Below, piece after piece: positions 1-7,982 of a DNA stretch of 60,680 nt. The stretch's first letter is position 1, and each line of letters opens with the position of its first letter. Origin of the DNA: a bacterium ADurb.Bin236 (GTDB taxonomy: Bacteria > UBP15 > UBA6099); NCBI GenBank assembly GCA_002069885.1, contig MWCD01000019.1:1-60680 (forward strand), read 5' to 3'. The translations under genes were made by a program, and so were the position numbers. The notes under the pieces were generated by a model. The model had not been told where the DNA came from. It did not search any database and saw only the letters and a list, made by a program, of their open reading frames with translations.

Positions 1-769
1 CGTCCTGCGTCGGCTCAAGCGTGCGCTCGCTGACTGCCTCTAAATAATCTATTTTTATGAGCGGAGATTCGGCGAGTTTCGCACGCGCGGCTTCGAGCGC
101 TTTTTCCGCCCGCTTCTCTCCGGCTTCGACAAGTTTTTTCGCCTCCGTCAATCCGGCGCTGATTAGCGTCGCTGCCTTCCTCTGTTCCGGATTCAGGTAG
201 ACGTTTCTCGAACTCATGGCCAGCCCGTCGGATTCCCTGATTGTGGGCATCGCGACGATTTCGAGATTCATGTTCAGGTCTCTGACCATCTTTTTGATTA
301 TCAGCAACTGTTGCGCGTCTTTCATTCCGAAGTACGCGCGGTCCGGCGCGCAGATGTTGAACAGTTTCGCGCACACCGTGGTCACGCCCCGGAAATGGAT
401 GGGGCGCGAGATTCCGCACAGCCGCGACGACCATCCCTCGACGGTTACATAAGTCTTGTATCCAGCCGGGTACATTGAAGCGTTGTCCGGAGTGAAAAGG
501 AAACTCGCTCCGGCTTCATCGGCCAGCTCGGTGTCGCGCTCGAGATTTCTGGGATATTTCTCCAAGTCCTCGCACGGGCTGAACTGGGTCGGATTCACAA
601 ACAACGTGACGATGGTGTCGTCGTTATCTGCGGCGCTGCGGCGCATAAGCGACGTGTGGCCTTCGTGGAAATATCCCATAGTGGGAACGAGGCCTATGGA
701 TTTGCCGTCGCGGCGAAGCCCGGCCGCCACAGCCTTCATTTCCTCAACTGAGCTTATCCTCTGAATCAT
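1..769 (-). CDS. panC: Pantothenate synthetase, 3' end beyond window
   Basis: Joins pantoate and beta-alanine with ATP to make pantothenate, the last step of vitamin B5 synthesis, in the cytosol. Translating the minus strand from 769 gives an N-terminus starting MIQRISSVEEMKAV, then VPTMGYFHEGHTSL with the HxGH nucleotidyl-transfer motif near residues 35-38, then GMKDAQQ, and an SDGLAMSSRNVYL segment carrying the KMSKS-like loop. About 256 codons are present and the frame is open to position 1, so the C-terminal end is outside the window. The start is preceded by a GGAG-containing site. It lies 32 bases after panB on the same strand, so the two are probably co-transcribed. Identification is firm; only the 3' end is unknown. 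Confidence 0.95.
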   Translation of the reverse strand, partial: MIQRISSVEEMKAVAAGLRRDGKSIGLVPTMGYFHEGHTSLMRRSAADNDDTIVTLFVNPTQFSPCEDLEKYPRNLERDTELADEAGASFLFTPDNASMYPAGYKTYVTVEGWSSRLCGISRPIHFRGVTTVCAKLFNICAPDRAYFGMKDAQQLLIIKKMVRDLNMNLEIVAMPTIRESDGLAMSSRNVYLNPEQRKAATLISAGLTEAKKLVEAGEKRAEKALEAARAKLAESPLIKIDYLEAVSERTLEPTQD

Positions 770-801
770 CAGCTCCGCCCGCCCGCGAATGTTCCGGGGC
801 G

Positions 802-1653
802 CTATTTCTTCTTTCTGTTCTTCGCCGCCGCCTTCAGCCTCTTCACTATCGATTCCTGAATTGTGAAAGAATGTTCCGTTGTCGGGTACGCGGATGTTTT
901 AACTTCCTTGACGTATTGCTTCACGCCTTTTGAGATTAGGGCGTTGGCGTTTACGAAAGTCTTGACGAACTTAGGCGGCTTGCGCCCGGATAGACCGACC
1001 ATGTCGTGGAGCACCAGAACCTGTCCGTCGCAGTCCGGGCCTGCGCCTATGCCGATGGTCGGCATTTCCAGAATGGACGTCAGATGTTTTGCGAGCATCC
1101 ACGGCACGCATTCGAGCACAACCATCGAGGCCCCGGCGGCTTGCAGAGCCAGCGCGTCGTCTTCTATCTCTTTTGCCTTTTCGTATTGTTTGCCCTGAGC
1201 TTTGTACCCGATGATGTTTACTGACTGAGGAGTAAGTCCGAGGTGGGCGCAGACAGGTATGCCGCTGTCCACCATAGCGCGTACGACATCCGCGAATCTG
1301 CCGCCGCCTTCGAGCTTGACCATGTTGCAGCCGGTTTCCTTGATGGCGCGTCCGGCGTTGCGGACCGCTTCCTCGACGCTCGCCTGATAGCTCATGAACG
1401 GCATGTCGAAAATAACGAGCGCGCGCTCCACTCCGCGAACCACCGCCGCCGCGTGGTGTGTCATCTGATCCATCGTAACCGGGAGAGTGTCTTTGTAGCC
1501 TAGAACCACGTTGCCGAGGGAGTCGCCGACAAGCAACACATCCACGCCCGCTTCGTCCAGCAGTCTGGCCGTCGGAGTGTCGTAAGCGGTCAACATGCAT
1601 ATCTTATCGCCGTTGCGCTTCATTTCCGTCAGTTCGCCGACTGTGACTTTCAT
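802..1653 (-). CDS. panB: 3-methyl-2-oxobutanoate hydroxymethyltransferase
   Basis: Transfers a hydroxymethyl group from methylene-tetrahydrofolate to 2-oxoisovalerate to make ketopantoate, the first committed step to pantothenate. The product is about 283 residues, normal for the family. It shows the TIM-barrel segments MLTAYDTPTARLLDEAG, LLVGDSLGNVVLGY (metal-binding Asp), DMPFMSYQ, VKLEGG, CAHLGLTPQSV and the active-site region ECVPWMLAKHL, followed by GIGAGPDCDGQVLVLHD. The frame is open up to 1701, but the ATG at 1653 has an AGGGAGA ribosome site seven or so bases upstream and matches the usual family N-terminus (MKVTVGEL). A terminator-like hairpin lies directly before this site. PanC follows. 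Confidence 0.96.
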   Translation of the reverse strand: MKVTVGELTEMKRNGDKICMLTAYDTPTARLLDEAGVDVLLVGDSLGNVVLGYKDTLPVTMDQMTHHAAAVVRGVERALVIFDMPFMSYQASVEEAVRNAGRAIKETGCNMVKLEGGGRFADVVRAMVDSGIPVCAHLGLTPQSVNIIGYKAQGKQYEKAKEIEDDALALQAAGASMVVLECVPWMLAKHLTSILEMPTIGIGAGPDCDGQVLVLHDMVGLSGRKPPKFVKTFVNANALISKGVKQYVKEVKTSAYPTTEHSFTIQESIVKRLKAAAKNRKKK

Positions 1654-1669
1654 GTCAGTCTCCCTAATC

Positions 1670-1733
1670 AAAAATGCCTCCCCGAGATGGGAAGGCATCA
1701 AATAACAGCTTCATTGATGTTCCTGTCTCGGGC
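1670..1733 (-). promoter_or_regulatory. Putative transcription attenuator in panB leader
   Basis: Read on the minus strand, 1698-1689 and 1683-1674 form a 10-bp stem (one G-U pair, 5-nt loop) followed by a run of U, directly before the panB ribosome site. A 7-base segment upstream (1732-1726) is perfectly complementary to 1687-1681, which is part of the loop and 3' arm of that stem. The two pairings exclude each other, as in a terminator/antiterminator switch. What senses the signal is not visible, and I do not recognise a known riboswitch class. Confidence 0.5.
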
Positions 1734-1809
1734 TTGACGCTCCAAGCAGTTGAAAACCCGAATCAATTTAAAACCAATTATTAATTCGTTTTTCAATCAT
1801 AGATTAACA

Positions 1810-2325
1810 TCAGCAGGGAAGTTTTTCAACAGTTTGTTTTGAAAAATCTATGCGTTCGAGCCGGGAGTTGAAAAAGTCTATGAGCGTCACTCCGCCGGGC
1901 ATCATGAAGTGCGGGGCCGCCTCCGCCGCCGGGGCTAGCGCGAACATCCTCTCTCCCATTCTGGGGTGAGGGACTATCAGGTCGGGCGTGTCTATCGTGT
2001 GGTTTCCATATAATAAGATGTCTATATCTATCGGGCGCGCGGACCACCTCGGCGCGTCGATTTCTCTCCCCATTGACGCCTCGATTTTCTTGCATAGTTT
2101 CATCAGCGAGCGGGACGGAAGCTCGGTCGCCGCCAGAGCCGCGGCGTTTATGAAATCCGGCTGGTTAGGGTTGCCTATGGGGCTGGTTTTGTAAAATGAG
2201 GACCTGCTGACGATTGCTATCCCGTTTTCCTCCAACGCGGCCATAGCGGACTCGATGTTCTTTTTTCCGTCTCCCAAATTTGAGCCGAAAGCCAGCACGA
2301 CATTCTCTTTGCCGGTCGTCGCCAC
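1810..2325 (-). CDS. folK: 2-amino-4-hydroxy-6-hydroxymethyldihydropteridine diphosphokinase
   Basis: Transfers pyrophosphate from ATP to the pterin alcohol in folate synthesis. The 171-residue product fits the HPPK family (about 160). Visible motifs are LAFGSNLGDGKKNI at the N-terminus, SSFYKTSPIG, NPNQPDFINAA, the signature ARPIDIDILLYG with the metal-binding DxD, and VPHPRMGERMFALAPAAE. It follows the ABC permease by 3 bases and precedes the panB leader by about 80. Folate and pantothenate genes are linked in use, since PanB consumes methylene-tetrahydrofolate. No folP or folB is in view. Confidence 0.96.
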   Translation of the reverse strand: MATTGKENVVLAFGSNLGDGKKNIESAMAALEENGIAIVSRSSFYKTSPIGNPNQPDFINAAALAATELPSRSLMKLCKKIEASMGREIDAPRWSARPIDIDILLYGNHTIDTPDLIVPHPRMGERMFALAPAAEAAPHFMMPGGVTLIDFFNSRLERIDFSKQTVEKLPC

Positions 2326-2328
2326 GAG

Positions 2329-3141
2329 TTATCCTCCGTCAGTTTTTCGGGACATCCTGTGAACGGCTCTCGGAGCCGCCTCTCTATGCCTGAAGAAAAC
2401 TGTCGCTAGCGCGAACATTGCTATTCCATAAACGATTAGCCCGAAGAAATCGCGGGCCGGGCATCCCGCCATCTCGCATGTTATCGCCGCGTTCAAAGGC
2501 TCGATCGCGTATCTCATGGGAAACGCGTAACTCAAGGCGTTCAGCCAAGCGGGCAGGGCTTCAAGCGGAAATATCACTTCGCCCAACAGCAGCGCGGGCG
2601 GGAGAATCAGCGGTATCGCCGCGAACGCCTCTGTTCCGCGTCTGGCGGCCCCGGATGTGAACATCGACATCGCCACCGACACCACTCCGAGCAGGAACGC
2701 GGACGCCGGAACCGCCCACGCCGCTCCCCGAAATGAAACTCCGAAAATCAGCGCCGACGCAGCCGCCACCGCTAGGGATTGAACCAAAACGAACGGCGCG
2801 AATCCGCACACGTACCCGGCCACGACCGACGCCGGCGATACTCCTATCGCTTGGACGCGTTCAAGCGCTCCGCCTATCCGCTCTCTCACGAACACTCTGG
2901 CGCAGAATCCGAACGCGCTGATGTGAACGACGAAACACGCGAAGCCCGCCGCCAGCGTCTCCCTCGGAGCCAGTCCGTCCGCCGGGTCCGCGTATGATAT
3001 CCCGTCCGCGAATATTTTTACTATATAAATCGCGAGCGCGGGAAATATGAAAAGGTGCGGGACGGACATCCTGTCCCGCGGTATCTCCTTGAAAATCCTT
3101 TTCGCTATCGAGACCGCGTTGTCGATAATGCTGAATGTCAT
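2329..3141 (-). CDS. ABC-2 type transporter permease
   Basis: The 270-residue product has about six hydrophobic membrane segments (for example residues 26-45, 62-82, 104-130, 140-160, 170-195 and 228-246) and the general look of ABC-2 permeases (export of lipids, drugs or polysaccharide). A short cytoplasmic N-terminus includes an IPRDRMS stretch. Its start overlaps the end of the PilZ-ABC ATPase by 4 bases, so the two are translationally coupled and probably form one transporter, with two copies of each subunit. The substrate cannot be inferred. There is no separate extracytoplasmic binding protein beside it, consistent with export rather than import. Confidence 0.8.
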   Translation of the reverse strand: MTFSIIDNAVSIAKRIFKEIPRDRMSVPHLFIFPALAIYIVKIFADGISYADPADGLAPRETLAAGFACFVVHISAFGFCARVFVRERIGGALERVQAIGVSPASVVAGYVCGFAPFVLVQSLAVAAASALIFGVSFRGAAWAVPASAFLLGVVSVAMSMFTSGAARRGTEAFAAIPLILPPALLLGEVIFPLEALPAWLNALSYAFPMRYAIEPLNAAITCEMAGCPARDFFGLIVYGIAMFALATVFFRHREAAPRAVHRMSRKTDGG

Positions 3142-4391
3142 TCAGCGTCGCCCCCCGGTAGGAAGTGGTCCCGGATGATGTCGTCCAGCGTGTTTTCGCA
3201 AATCTCAACCTTTTCGAGCCGCGAAATTTCGGCCCCAAGACCGCGCAGCGCCTCTGGCAGCTCGGTCCTGTAGTCCTGCGTCCTGAACTCCCGGCTCTCT
3301 CCGCCCACCGTCAGCTTGACTGTGGCGAAACCGAGTTTCATTAGATTCTCCGGCGAATCGTCCGCAAGAGCCCGCCCGTCTATCATGAACACCACCCGGT
3401 CGCTCTCCAGCGCTTCCGCGGCTTCCCGCGTGGACATTATTATCGACACGCCTATATCCTTGAGTTGCCTTAGATAGTTGTGGAATTCTTCTCTGAGCGC
3501 CGGGCCTGCTCCGTCCACCGGCTCGTCCATCAGCAGCAGCTTCGGGCGATGCACTATCGCGCAGGCAAGAGACAGCCTTCTTCTCATTCCGGGGCTGAGC
3601 TTTCTGACAGGCTCCCCGGCTTTCTCCAGAAGGTTCGTGAACGCCAGAGCCTCCGCTATCTTGTCCGCCAGTCTTCTTCCGTGCAGCTTGTGGGCGCGCC
3701 CGAAAAATCTCAGATTCTCCGTCGCCGTCAGCTTGTCGTACAGCGCGTCCTCGCGCGGCATATAGCCTATAGATTGTCTGGCTTCCTTCTTCTGCGTCGC
3801 CAGATCGAACCCCATCACTTTCGCGGAGCCTGACGTCGGCTTCTGGGATGTGGCCAGTATCCGGATGAGAGTCGATTTTCCCGCTCCCGCCGGCCCCAGC
3901 AGAGCCACGGATTCTCCAGCCGCGACTTCCAGCGAAACGCCCCGCAGCGATTCAACCCCGTAGTTCTTTCCCCGCAGGTCCGTCGCTTCTACCGACGGGC
4001 CTGCGCTTCTTTCTATCCCGTAATGCTTGGAGAACACGTGCCTCAACAGCAATTCTCTGTCGCTCGGCTCGATGTCGTAGAAACTCACTCCGAAAAGATA
4101 CTTGTTCGTTGATTCAGCGTCGCCCTCGGACGCCCACCTCACTTCGCACAGAGACTCGATGACTCTGTCGCCTTCCGGGGTCGGGACGCTGAATCGCGTC
4201 CACACCATGTCCCCGCGCTTCACCGGCTGGTTTCCTGAAAGCCTTATCCCTCCGGCGGACATGTCGAGGCTGGACGCCGTGCGCGCCGGCGCGTCAACGT
4301 CCGGCCTTTCCACCTCGACGTCCAGCACGTCTTCGATTCGGAGATATTCCCGTCTTTCCTCCGGCAGTTCCTTCAAAGTTGTTTTTCTCAT
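3138..4391 (-). CDS. PilZ domain fused to ABC transporter ATPase
   Basis: The N-terminal 120 residues form a PilZ domain with both c-di-GMP contact motifs: RxxxR at R14-R18 and DxSxxG at D43-G48. Residues 135-360 are an ABC ATPase with Walker A (166-174, GPAGAGKST) and Walker B (LLLMDE, 285-290). Several catalytic loops are altered: the Q-loop Gln is Arg (R213, IGYMPRED), the signature is LSPGM, the D-loop reads DGAGP instead of SGLDP, and the H-loop His is Arg (R322, MSTREA). About 70 further residues follow. ATP binding looks possible, but hydrolysis may be weak or controlled. The permease gene overlaps by 4 bases. The fusion suggests export gated by c-di-GMP; this is inference. Confidence 0.85.
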   Translation of the reverse strand: MRKTTLKELPEERREYLRIEDVLDVEVERPDVDAPARTASSLDMSAGGIRLSGNQPVKRGDMVWTRFSVPTPEGDRVIESLCEVRWASEGDAESTNKYLFGVSFYDIEPSDRELLLRHVFSKHYGIERSAGPSVEATDLRGKNYGVESLRGVSLEVAAGESVALLGPAGAGKSTLIRILATSQKPTSGSAKVMGFDLATQKKEARQSIGYMPREDALYDKLTATENLRFFGRAHKLHGRRLADKIAEALAFTNLLEKAGEPVRKLSPGMRRRLSLACAIVHRPKLLLMDEPVDGAGPALREEFHNYLRQLKDIGVSIIMSTREAAEALESDRVVFMIDGRALADDSPENLMKLGFATVKLTVGGESREFRTQDYRTELPEALRGLGAEISRLEKVEICENTLDDIIRDHFLPGGDAE

Positions 4392-4496
4392 TCGGCTTGA
4401 ACTCCGGTCATCAGCGGCTTATGCCGCGCTTTTTTCTATATGTCTATTTTAGCTTAAAACCGACCCGCCGCGATGCCGTTTGCTTAAAATCACATT

Positions 4497-4520
4497 GCCG
4501 CGCATGAGCGCCCGCGCGGC
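4497..4520 (-). terminator. Weak hairpin after secreted-protein gene
   Basis: Perfect 7-bp inverted repeat (GCCGCGC at 4497-4503, GCGCGGC at 4514-4520) just downstream of the minus-strand gene ending at 4529. The T-run that should follow is poor, so this is at best a weak terminator or an RNA-stabilising hairpin. Confidence 0.25.
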
Positions 4521-4528
4521 ATCCTCTT

Positions 4529-5392
4529 TTATGGTTTCCCCGGAGCTGACTCGTTTGTTCCCTGTATCGAGTGCGGCGGCGACGCGATGTACAGCACGAT
4601 TCCATTCTTCGCGTCTCCGGGCGAAACGATGAATTTCACCTTCTCGTACTCGACGCCTTCCTTGGACGCACCCGCCACGTATTCCCCCGGCGGCGCGTTT
4701 ATCCATGTCACCCCTCCGTCCACAGACGTCTCCGTCAGAGCGGGGTCCGGCCTCACATGCTTGTCGAAATACACCGGGCCTATCGCTCCCGGCATCGGCT
4801 CGGACACCGCTCCGGGGTCGCCGTGCGGCAGCCTGTCATCGTGTATGCTCGCCCATTTCTTCCCGATTGTCGCCACTATCGCGTTCTTCAATCTCTTGTC
4901 AGCGCCCTTCGGCGACTTCTCCTTGATTATCAGCATCTCCACCAGCGGTCGGATTATCAGCTTGAAAAACACAGGGTCGATATATTGTATCGACAGGTCC
5001 GCCACGTCTGAATCGCCCACTCTTATCGCGTTCGATTTCGTCGTTATCCAGCCTGTCTTCTCGTACACCGGGGAAAGCTCCGCGTCCACTCCCGCGTACT
5101 TCAGGACTTTTAACTTCCACCATCCCGCCTCATCCGATTTGACTTCGAGTTCGGCTGAGTCAGGCAGCTCGGCGACCCAAACCGTCACTCCCGGCACGAC
5201 CGCATGATAGCTGGGATGTCCGGCGTGGTTGATTTTCCCGGACAGCAAGACAGTCGTCTTTGGCGCGCTCTCGGATATCGCGCCGCCGCTTTGATATTGA
5301 GTAATGTCCAGAACGGGGACGTCCGCCCGCGCCGCAGTCCATCCCGCAATAACCAACGCCGCCGCTATTGTCAAAACCGCTGTTTTTCGCAT
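4529..5392 (-). CDS. Secreted protein of unknown function
   Basis: The 287-residue product starts with a clear Sec signal peptide (MRKTAVLTIAAALVIAGWTA, cleavage likely after ARA near residue 23). The mature part is mostly beta-type. Residues 45-105 look like a carboxypeptidase-regulatory or Ig-like fold (VTVWVAELPDS, DEAGWWKLKVLKYAG), and residues 215-280 contain a second segment of that kind (GVTWINAPPGEYVAGASKEG). No catalytic motif is visible. It lies about 140 bases upstream of the PilZ-ABC gene on the same strand and may share its transcription. The start has an AGGGAGA site. Probably an envelope or periplasmic protein; function unknown. Confidence 0.7.
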   Translation of the reverse strand: MRKTAVLTIAAALVIAGWTAARADVPVLDITQYQSGGAISESAPKTTVLLSGKINHAGHPSYHAVVPGVTVWVAELPDSAELEVKSDEAGWWKLKVLKYAGVDAELSPVYEKTGWITTKSNAIRVGDSDVADLSIQYIDPVFFKLIIRPLVEMLIIKEKSPKGADKRLKNAIVATIGKKWASIHDDRLPHGDPGAVSEPMPGAIGPVYFDKHVRPDPALTETSVDGGVTWINAPPGEYVAGASKEGVEYEKVKFIVSPGDAKNGIVLYIASPPHSIQGTNESAPGKP

Positions 5393-5637
5393 CGAAGTCT
5401 CCCTTTATCCGTTGCCCGACCGCCCCGCCATATTATTTGTTATTGTTTCATATTATTGTACACGCCTCGCGGCCTTCTTCGCATTTTTTTTTGAATTCCC
5501 ACTTTACTTTGTTTCATTCCGCGTCTATCCTTGAAGCGTGATGCGTTACTTTAGCAGATAATCACAACTTAATCCTTCACCCACCAACACAGGCGAAAAT
5601 TTTTGTTTTTGATATTTCATATTCAGGAGGAGCGGAA

Positions 5638-6447
5638 ATGATAGGCAAAAAAGTAAGACTCGAAAGACTGATGGACAGGGAAAAGATGAGGACGGTCATC
5701 GTCCCGATGGATCACGGCGTCTCCGTCGGCCCGATCGCCGGGCTTATCGATATGGGGGCTTCCGTCAACGCGGTCGCGGACGGCGGGGCCAACGCCGTGC
5801 TAGGACACCTCGGCCTCCCGCTTCACGGCCACAGGGGCTATGGCAAGGACATCGGCCTCATTCTTCATCTGTCCGCAAGCACTTCCCTCAACCCCGACCC
5901 GAATGACAAAGTCCTCGTCAGCAACGTCGAGCGCAGCATCAAAATGGGGGCGGACGGCGTTTCCATCCATTGCAACCTCGGCGCCAAACATGAGTCCAAG
6001 ATGCTTGAGGCTCTCGGACAAGTCTCTCTCGCCTGCATGGACTGGGGTATGCCTCTGCTCGCCATGATGTACTGCCGGGGCGAAAAAATAAAGAACGAAT
6101 ACGATGTAAAATTCGTCAAGCACGCCGCGCGCGTCGCCTCCGAACTGGGAGCCGACATCGTCAAGGTGAATTACACTGGCAGCCCGGACACGTTCCGCGA
6201 AGTCGTCGAGGGCAGCTCCATCCCTGTCGTCATCGCGGGCGGCGAAAAGATGACCACCGTCGCTCAGGTGCTCACCATGGTGAAAGGCTCCATCGACGCC
6301 GGCGGCGCGGGCGTTTCTATCGGACGCAATGTCTTCCAAGCCGCGGACACCACTCGCATCACCGCCGCCATCAGCGCTATCGTCCATCGCAACGCCTCCG
6401 TCAAGGACGCTATGGACATCGTTAAAAGCGGCGCGAAGAAAAAGTAA
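5638..6447 (+). CDS. 2-amino-3,7-dideoxy-D-threo-hept-6-ulosonate synthase (class I aldolase family)
   Basis: Related to archaeal MJ0400-type aldolases, which condense a 6-deoxy-5-ketohexose phosphate with aspartate semialdehyde to give the C7 precursor of 3-dehydroquinate. The 269-residue product shows VIVPMDHGVSVGP (Asp-His near residues 24-25), GHRGYGKDIGLILHLSAS, the Schiff-base lysine region DIVKVNYTGSPDTF (K near 178), VIAGGEKM and GVSIGRNVF at the phosphate-binding end of the barrel. The next gene is 3-dehydroquinate synthase II, the second enzyme of this route, which separates it from plain fructose-bisphosphate aldolase or LsrF relatives. A strong AGGAGG site precedes the ATG. About 245 bases separate it from the divergent gene on its left. 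Confidence 0.88.
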   Translation: MIGKKVRLERLMDREKMRTVIVPMDHGVSVGPIAGLIDMGASVNAVADGGANAVLGHLGLPLHGHRGYGKDIGLILHLSASTSLNPDPNDKVLVSNVERSIKMGADGVSIHCNLGAKHESKMLEALGQVSLACMDWGMPLLAMMYCRGEKIKNEYDVKFVKHAARVASELGADIVKVNYTGSPDTFREVVEGSSIPVVIAGGEKMTTVAQVLTMVKGSIDAGGAGVSIGRNVFQAADTTRITAAISAIVHRNASVKDAMDIVKSGAKKK

Positions 6448-6559
6448 TAACGCGGCCCCGGACTAATAAGACGGAACGCCGGGCGCGCGACCAACCCGCA
6501 TTGGCGAAAAATGCGGGATACATTTCGCGGCGGACTCATTCCGCCGCAGGGAGAGCATC

Positions 6560-7570
6560 ATGAAACTTTTCTGGGTTGACGTCAGACCGTGGGACAAAAA
6601 GAAAATGACCGCCGCCCTCGAAAGCGGCGCGGACGCCGTTCTCGTCCCGGAGGGCTTCGCCGACAAAGCGCGCGAACTCGGCCTCATCACTATCGTCGCT
6701 CCGGACGGCGACCTCGTTCTCGGCGACGACGTGGTCGAGATTTCCATCGACACGAAGGCCGACGAGGTGGAAGCCGCCCGCCTCGGAAAATCTAAAACTG
6801 TCATCGTAAGCTCTTCCGACTGGACGATTATCCCTCTCGAAAACATCATCGCGCAGGCGGACGGCGTCATCGCCGCCGTCGATTGCGCCGAAGCCGCTAA
6901 AACCGCCGTGACCATTCTCGAAAAAGGCGTTCGCGGCGTCCTCCTCAAAACGGACGACATCAATGAGATTAAAAAGACCGCCCGCGCCATCAAACTGGAA
7001 TCGGAGAAACTCGGCCTCGTCGAGGCGAAGATAACCGCCGTCCGCCAGCTTGGCATGGGCGACCGCGTATGCGTGGACACCTGCACCAACATGAAACCGG
7101 GGCAGGGGATGCTGGTCGGCAACTCAGGCTCCGCCATGTTCCTCGTCCATTCTGAAAGCTTGGACAATCCGTACGTCGCCGCCCGGCCTTTCAGGGTGAA
7201 CGCCGGAGCCGTCCACGCGTACGTCCGCGTCGCCGGCGGCGGCACGAAATACCTCTCCGAAATCAAAGCCGGAGACGAAATGCTTATCGTCAATCACGAA
7301 GGGCGCGGCGAAACCGCCGTCGTAGGGCGCGCAAAAGTCGAGCGCAGACCCCTCATGCTTGTAGAAGCCGAGACATGCCCCCCCGATGGCGAGCCCACGC
7401 GCCCCGTTTCGCTCGTCCTACAGAACGCCGAAACCATCAGACTCGTCCGCCCCGACGGCTCCCCCGTATCCGTCGTCGCCCTCAAACCCGGCGACCTCGT
7501 CCTCGCCCACACCGAAGACACCGCCCGCCACTTCGGCATGAAAATTCAGGAGACCATCGTCGAAAAATAA
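6560..7570 (+). CDS. 3-dehydroquinate synthase II (archaeal type)
   Basis: NAD-dependent enzyme of the MJ1249 family, which oxidatively deaminates and cyclises the C7 amino sugar to 3-dehydroquinate, feeding aromatic amino acid synthesis. It is unrelated to bacterial AroB. The 336-residue product matches the family length and shows FWVDVRPWDKKKMTAALESG, DADGV-type repeats, RQLGMGDRVCVDTCTNMKPGQGMLVGNSG and FRVNAGAVHAYV, all characteristic. The ATG has a GGGAGAG site upstream. It follows the ADTH synthase by 112 bases, probably as one operon. Aro genes for later steps are not in this window. Confidence 0.93.
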   Translation: MKLFWVDVRPWDKKKMTAALESGADAVLVPEGFADKARELGLITIVAPDGDLVLGDDVVEISIDTKADEVEAARLGKSKTVIVSSSDWTIIPLENIIAQADGVIAAVDCAEAAKTAVTILEKGVRGVLLKTDDINEIKKTARAIKLESEKLGLVEAKITAVRQLGMGDRVCVDTCTNMKPGQGMLVGNSGSAMFLVHSESLDNPYVAARPFRVNAGAVHAYVRVAGGGTKYLSEIKAGDEMLIVNHEGRGETAVVGRAKVERRPLMLVEAETCPPDGEPTRPVSLVLQNAETIRLVRPDGSPVSVVALKPGDLVLAHTEDTARHFGMKIQETIVEK

Positions 7571-7909
7571 CCTCTCGCCGCGCCACAGATCAGATAAGAA
7601 TAAATCAAAAACCGCCGTCATGCCCGCGAAAGCGGGCGCCCATTTTAACAAAATACATGTTATTTAATGATTCTACACACTACCAAGTGTGCCATGAGCA
7701 AAGTTATTACCTTTGCGCATGTCCTTTCAATTACCGCTAACAAGCAGTATTATCAAACATACGAAGCATGAATATTTACTCGTTGTGCTGGGTGGCACCC
7801 ACGACCCAGTTGTGGGTGTGCGATGGTAAATCAATTAAGAACTGGAACAAATTGAATATTGGCCTGTAGGGCGGGAACGCCGATTCCCGCCATTGCCCTT
7901 TTAAATTGA
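7571..7909. repeat. Non-coding stretch with three strong hairpins
   Basis: No credible gene lies here. Three perfect inverted repeats are visible: GCCCGC/GCGGGC with a GAAA loop (7622-7637), CACCCAC/GTGGGTG with a 9-base loop (7796-7818), and GGCGGGAA/TTCCCGCC with a 6-base loop (7870-7891). The first resembles short palindromic repeats dispersed in many genomes and could also end the shikimate transcript, although no T-run follows. The sequence is more AT-rich than the flanking genes, marking the left edge of the accessory island. Confidence 0.55.
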
Positions 7910-7937
7910 TTGACACATTTCCGCCATCAGATATAAT
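7910..7937 (+). promoter_or_regulatory. Sigma-70 promoter for TPR gene
   Basis: Perfect TTGACA at 7910-7915 and perfect TATAAT at 7932-7937 with a 16-base spacer. Transcription would start near 7944, about 40 bases before the TPR gene ATG. This is one of the best consensus promoters in the window. Confidence 0.8.
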
Positions 7938-7982
7938 CTTGCTGAAAAGATAACGCGCCGAGTAAAAACGGGAGACATCATA

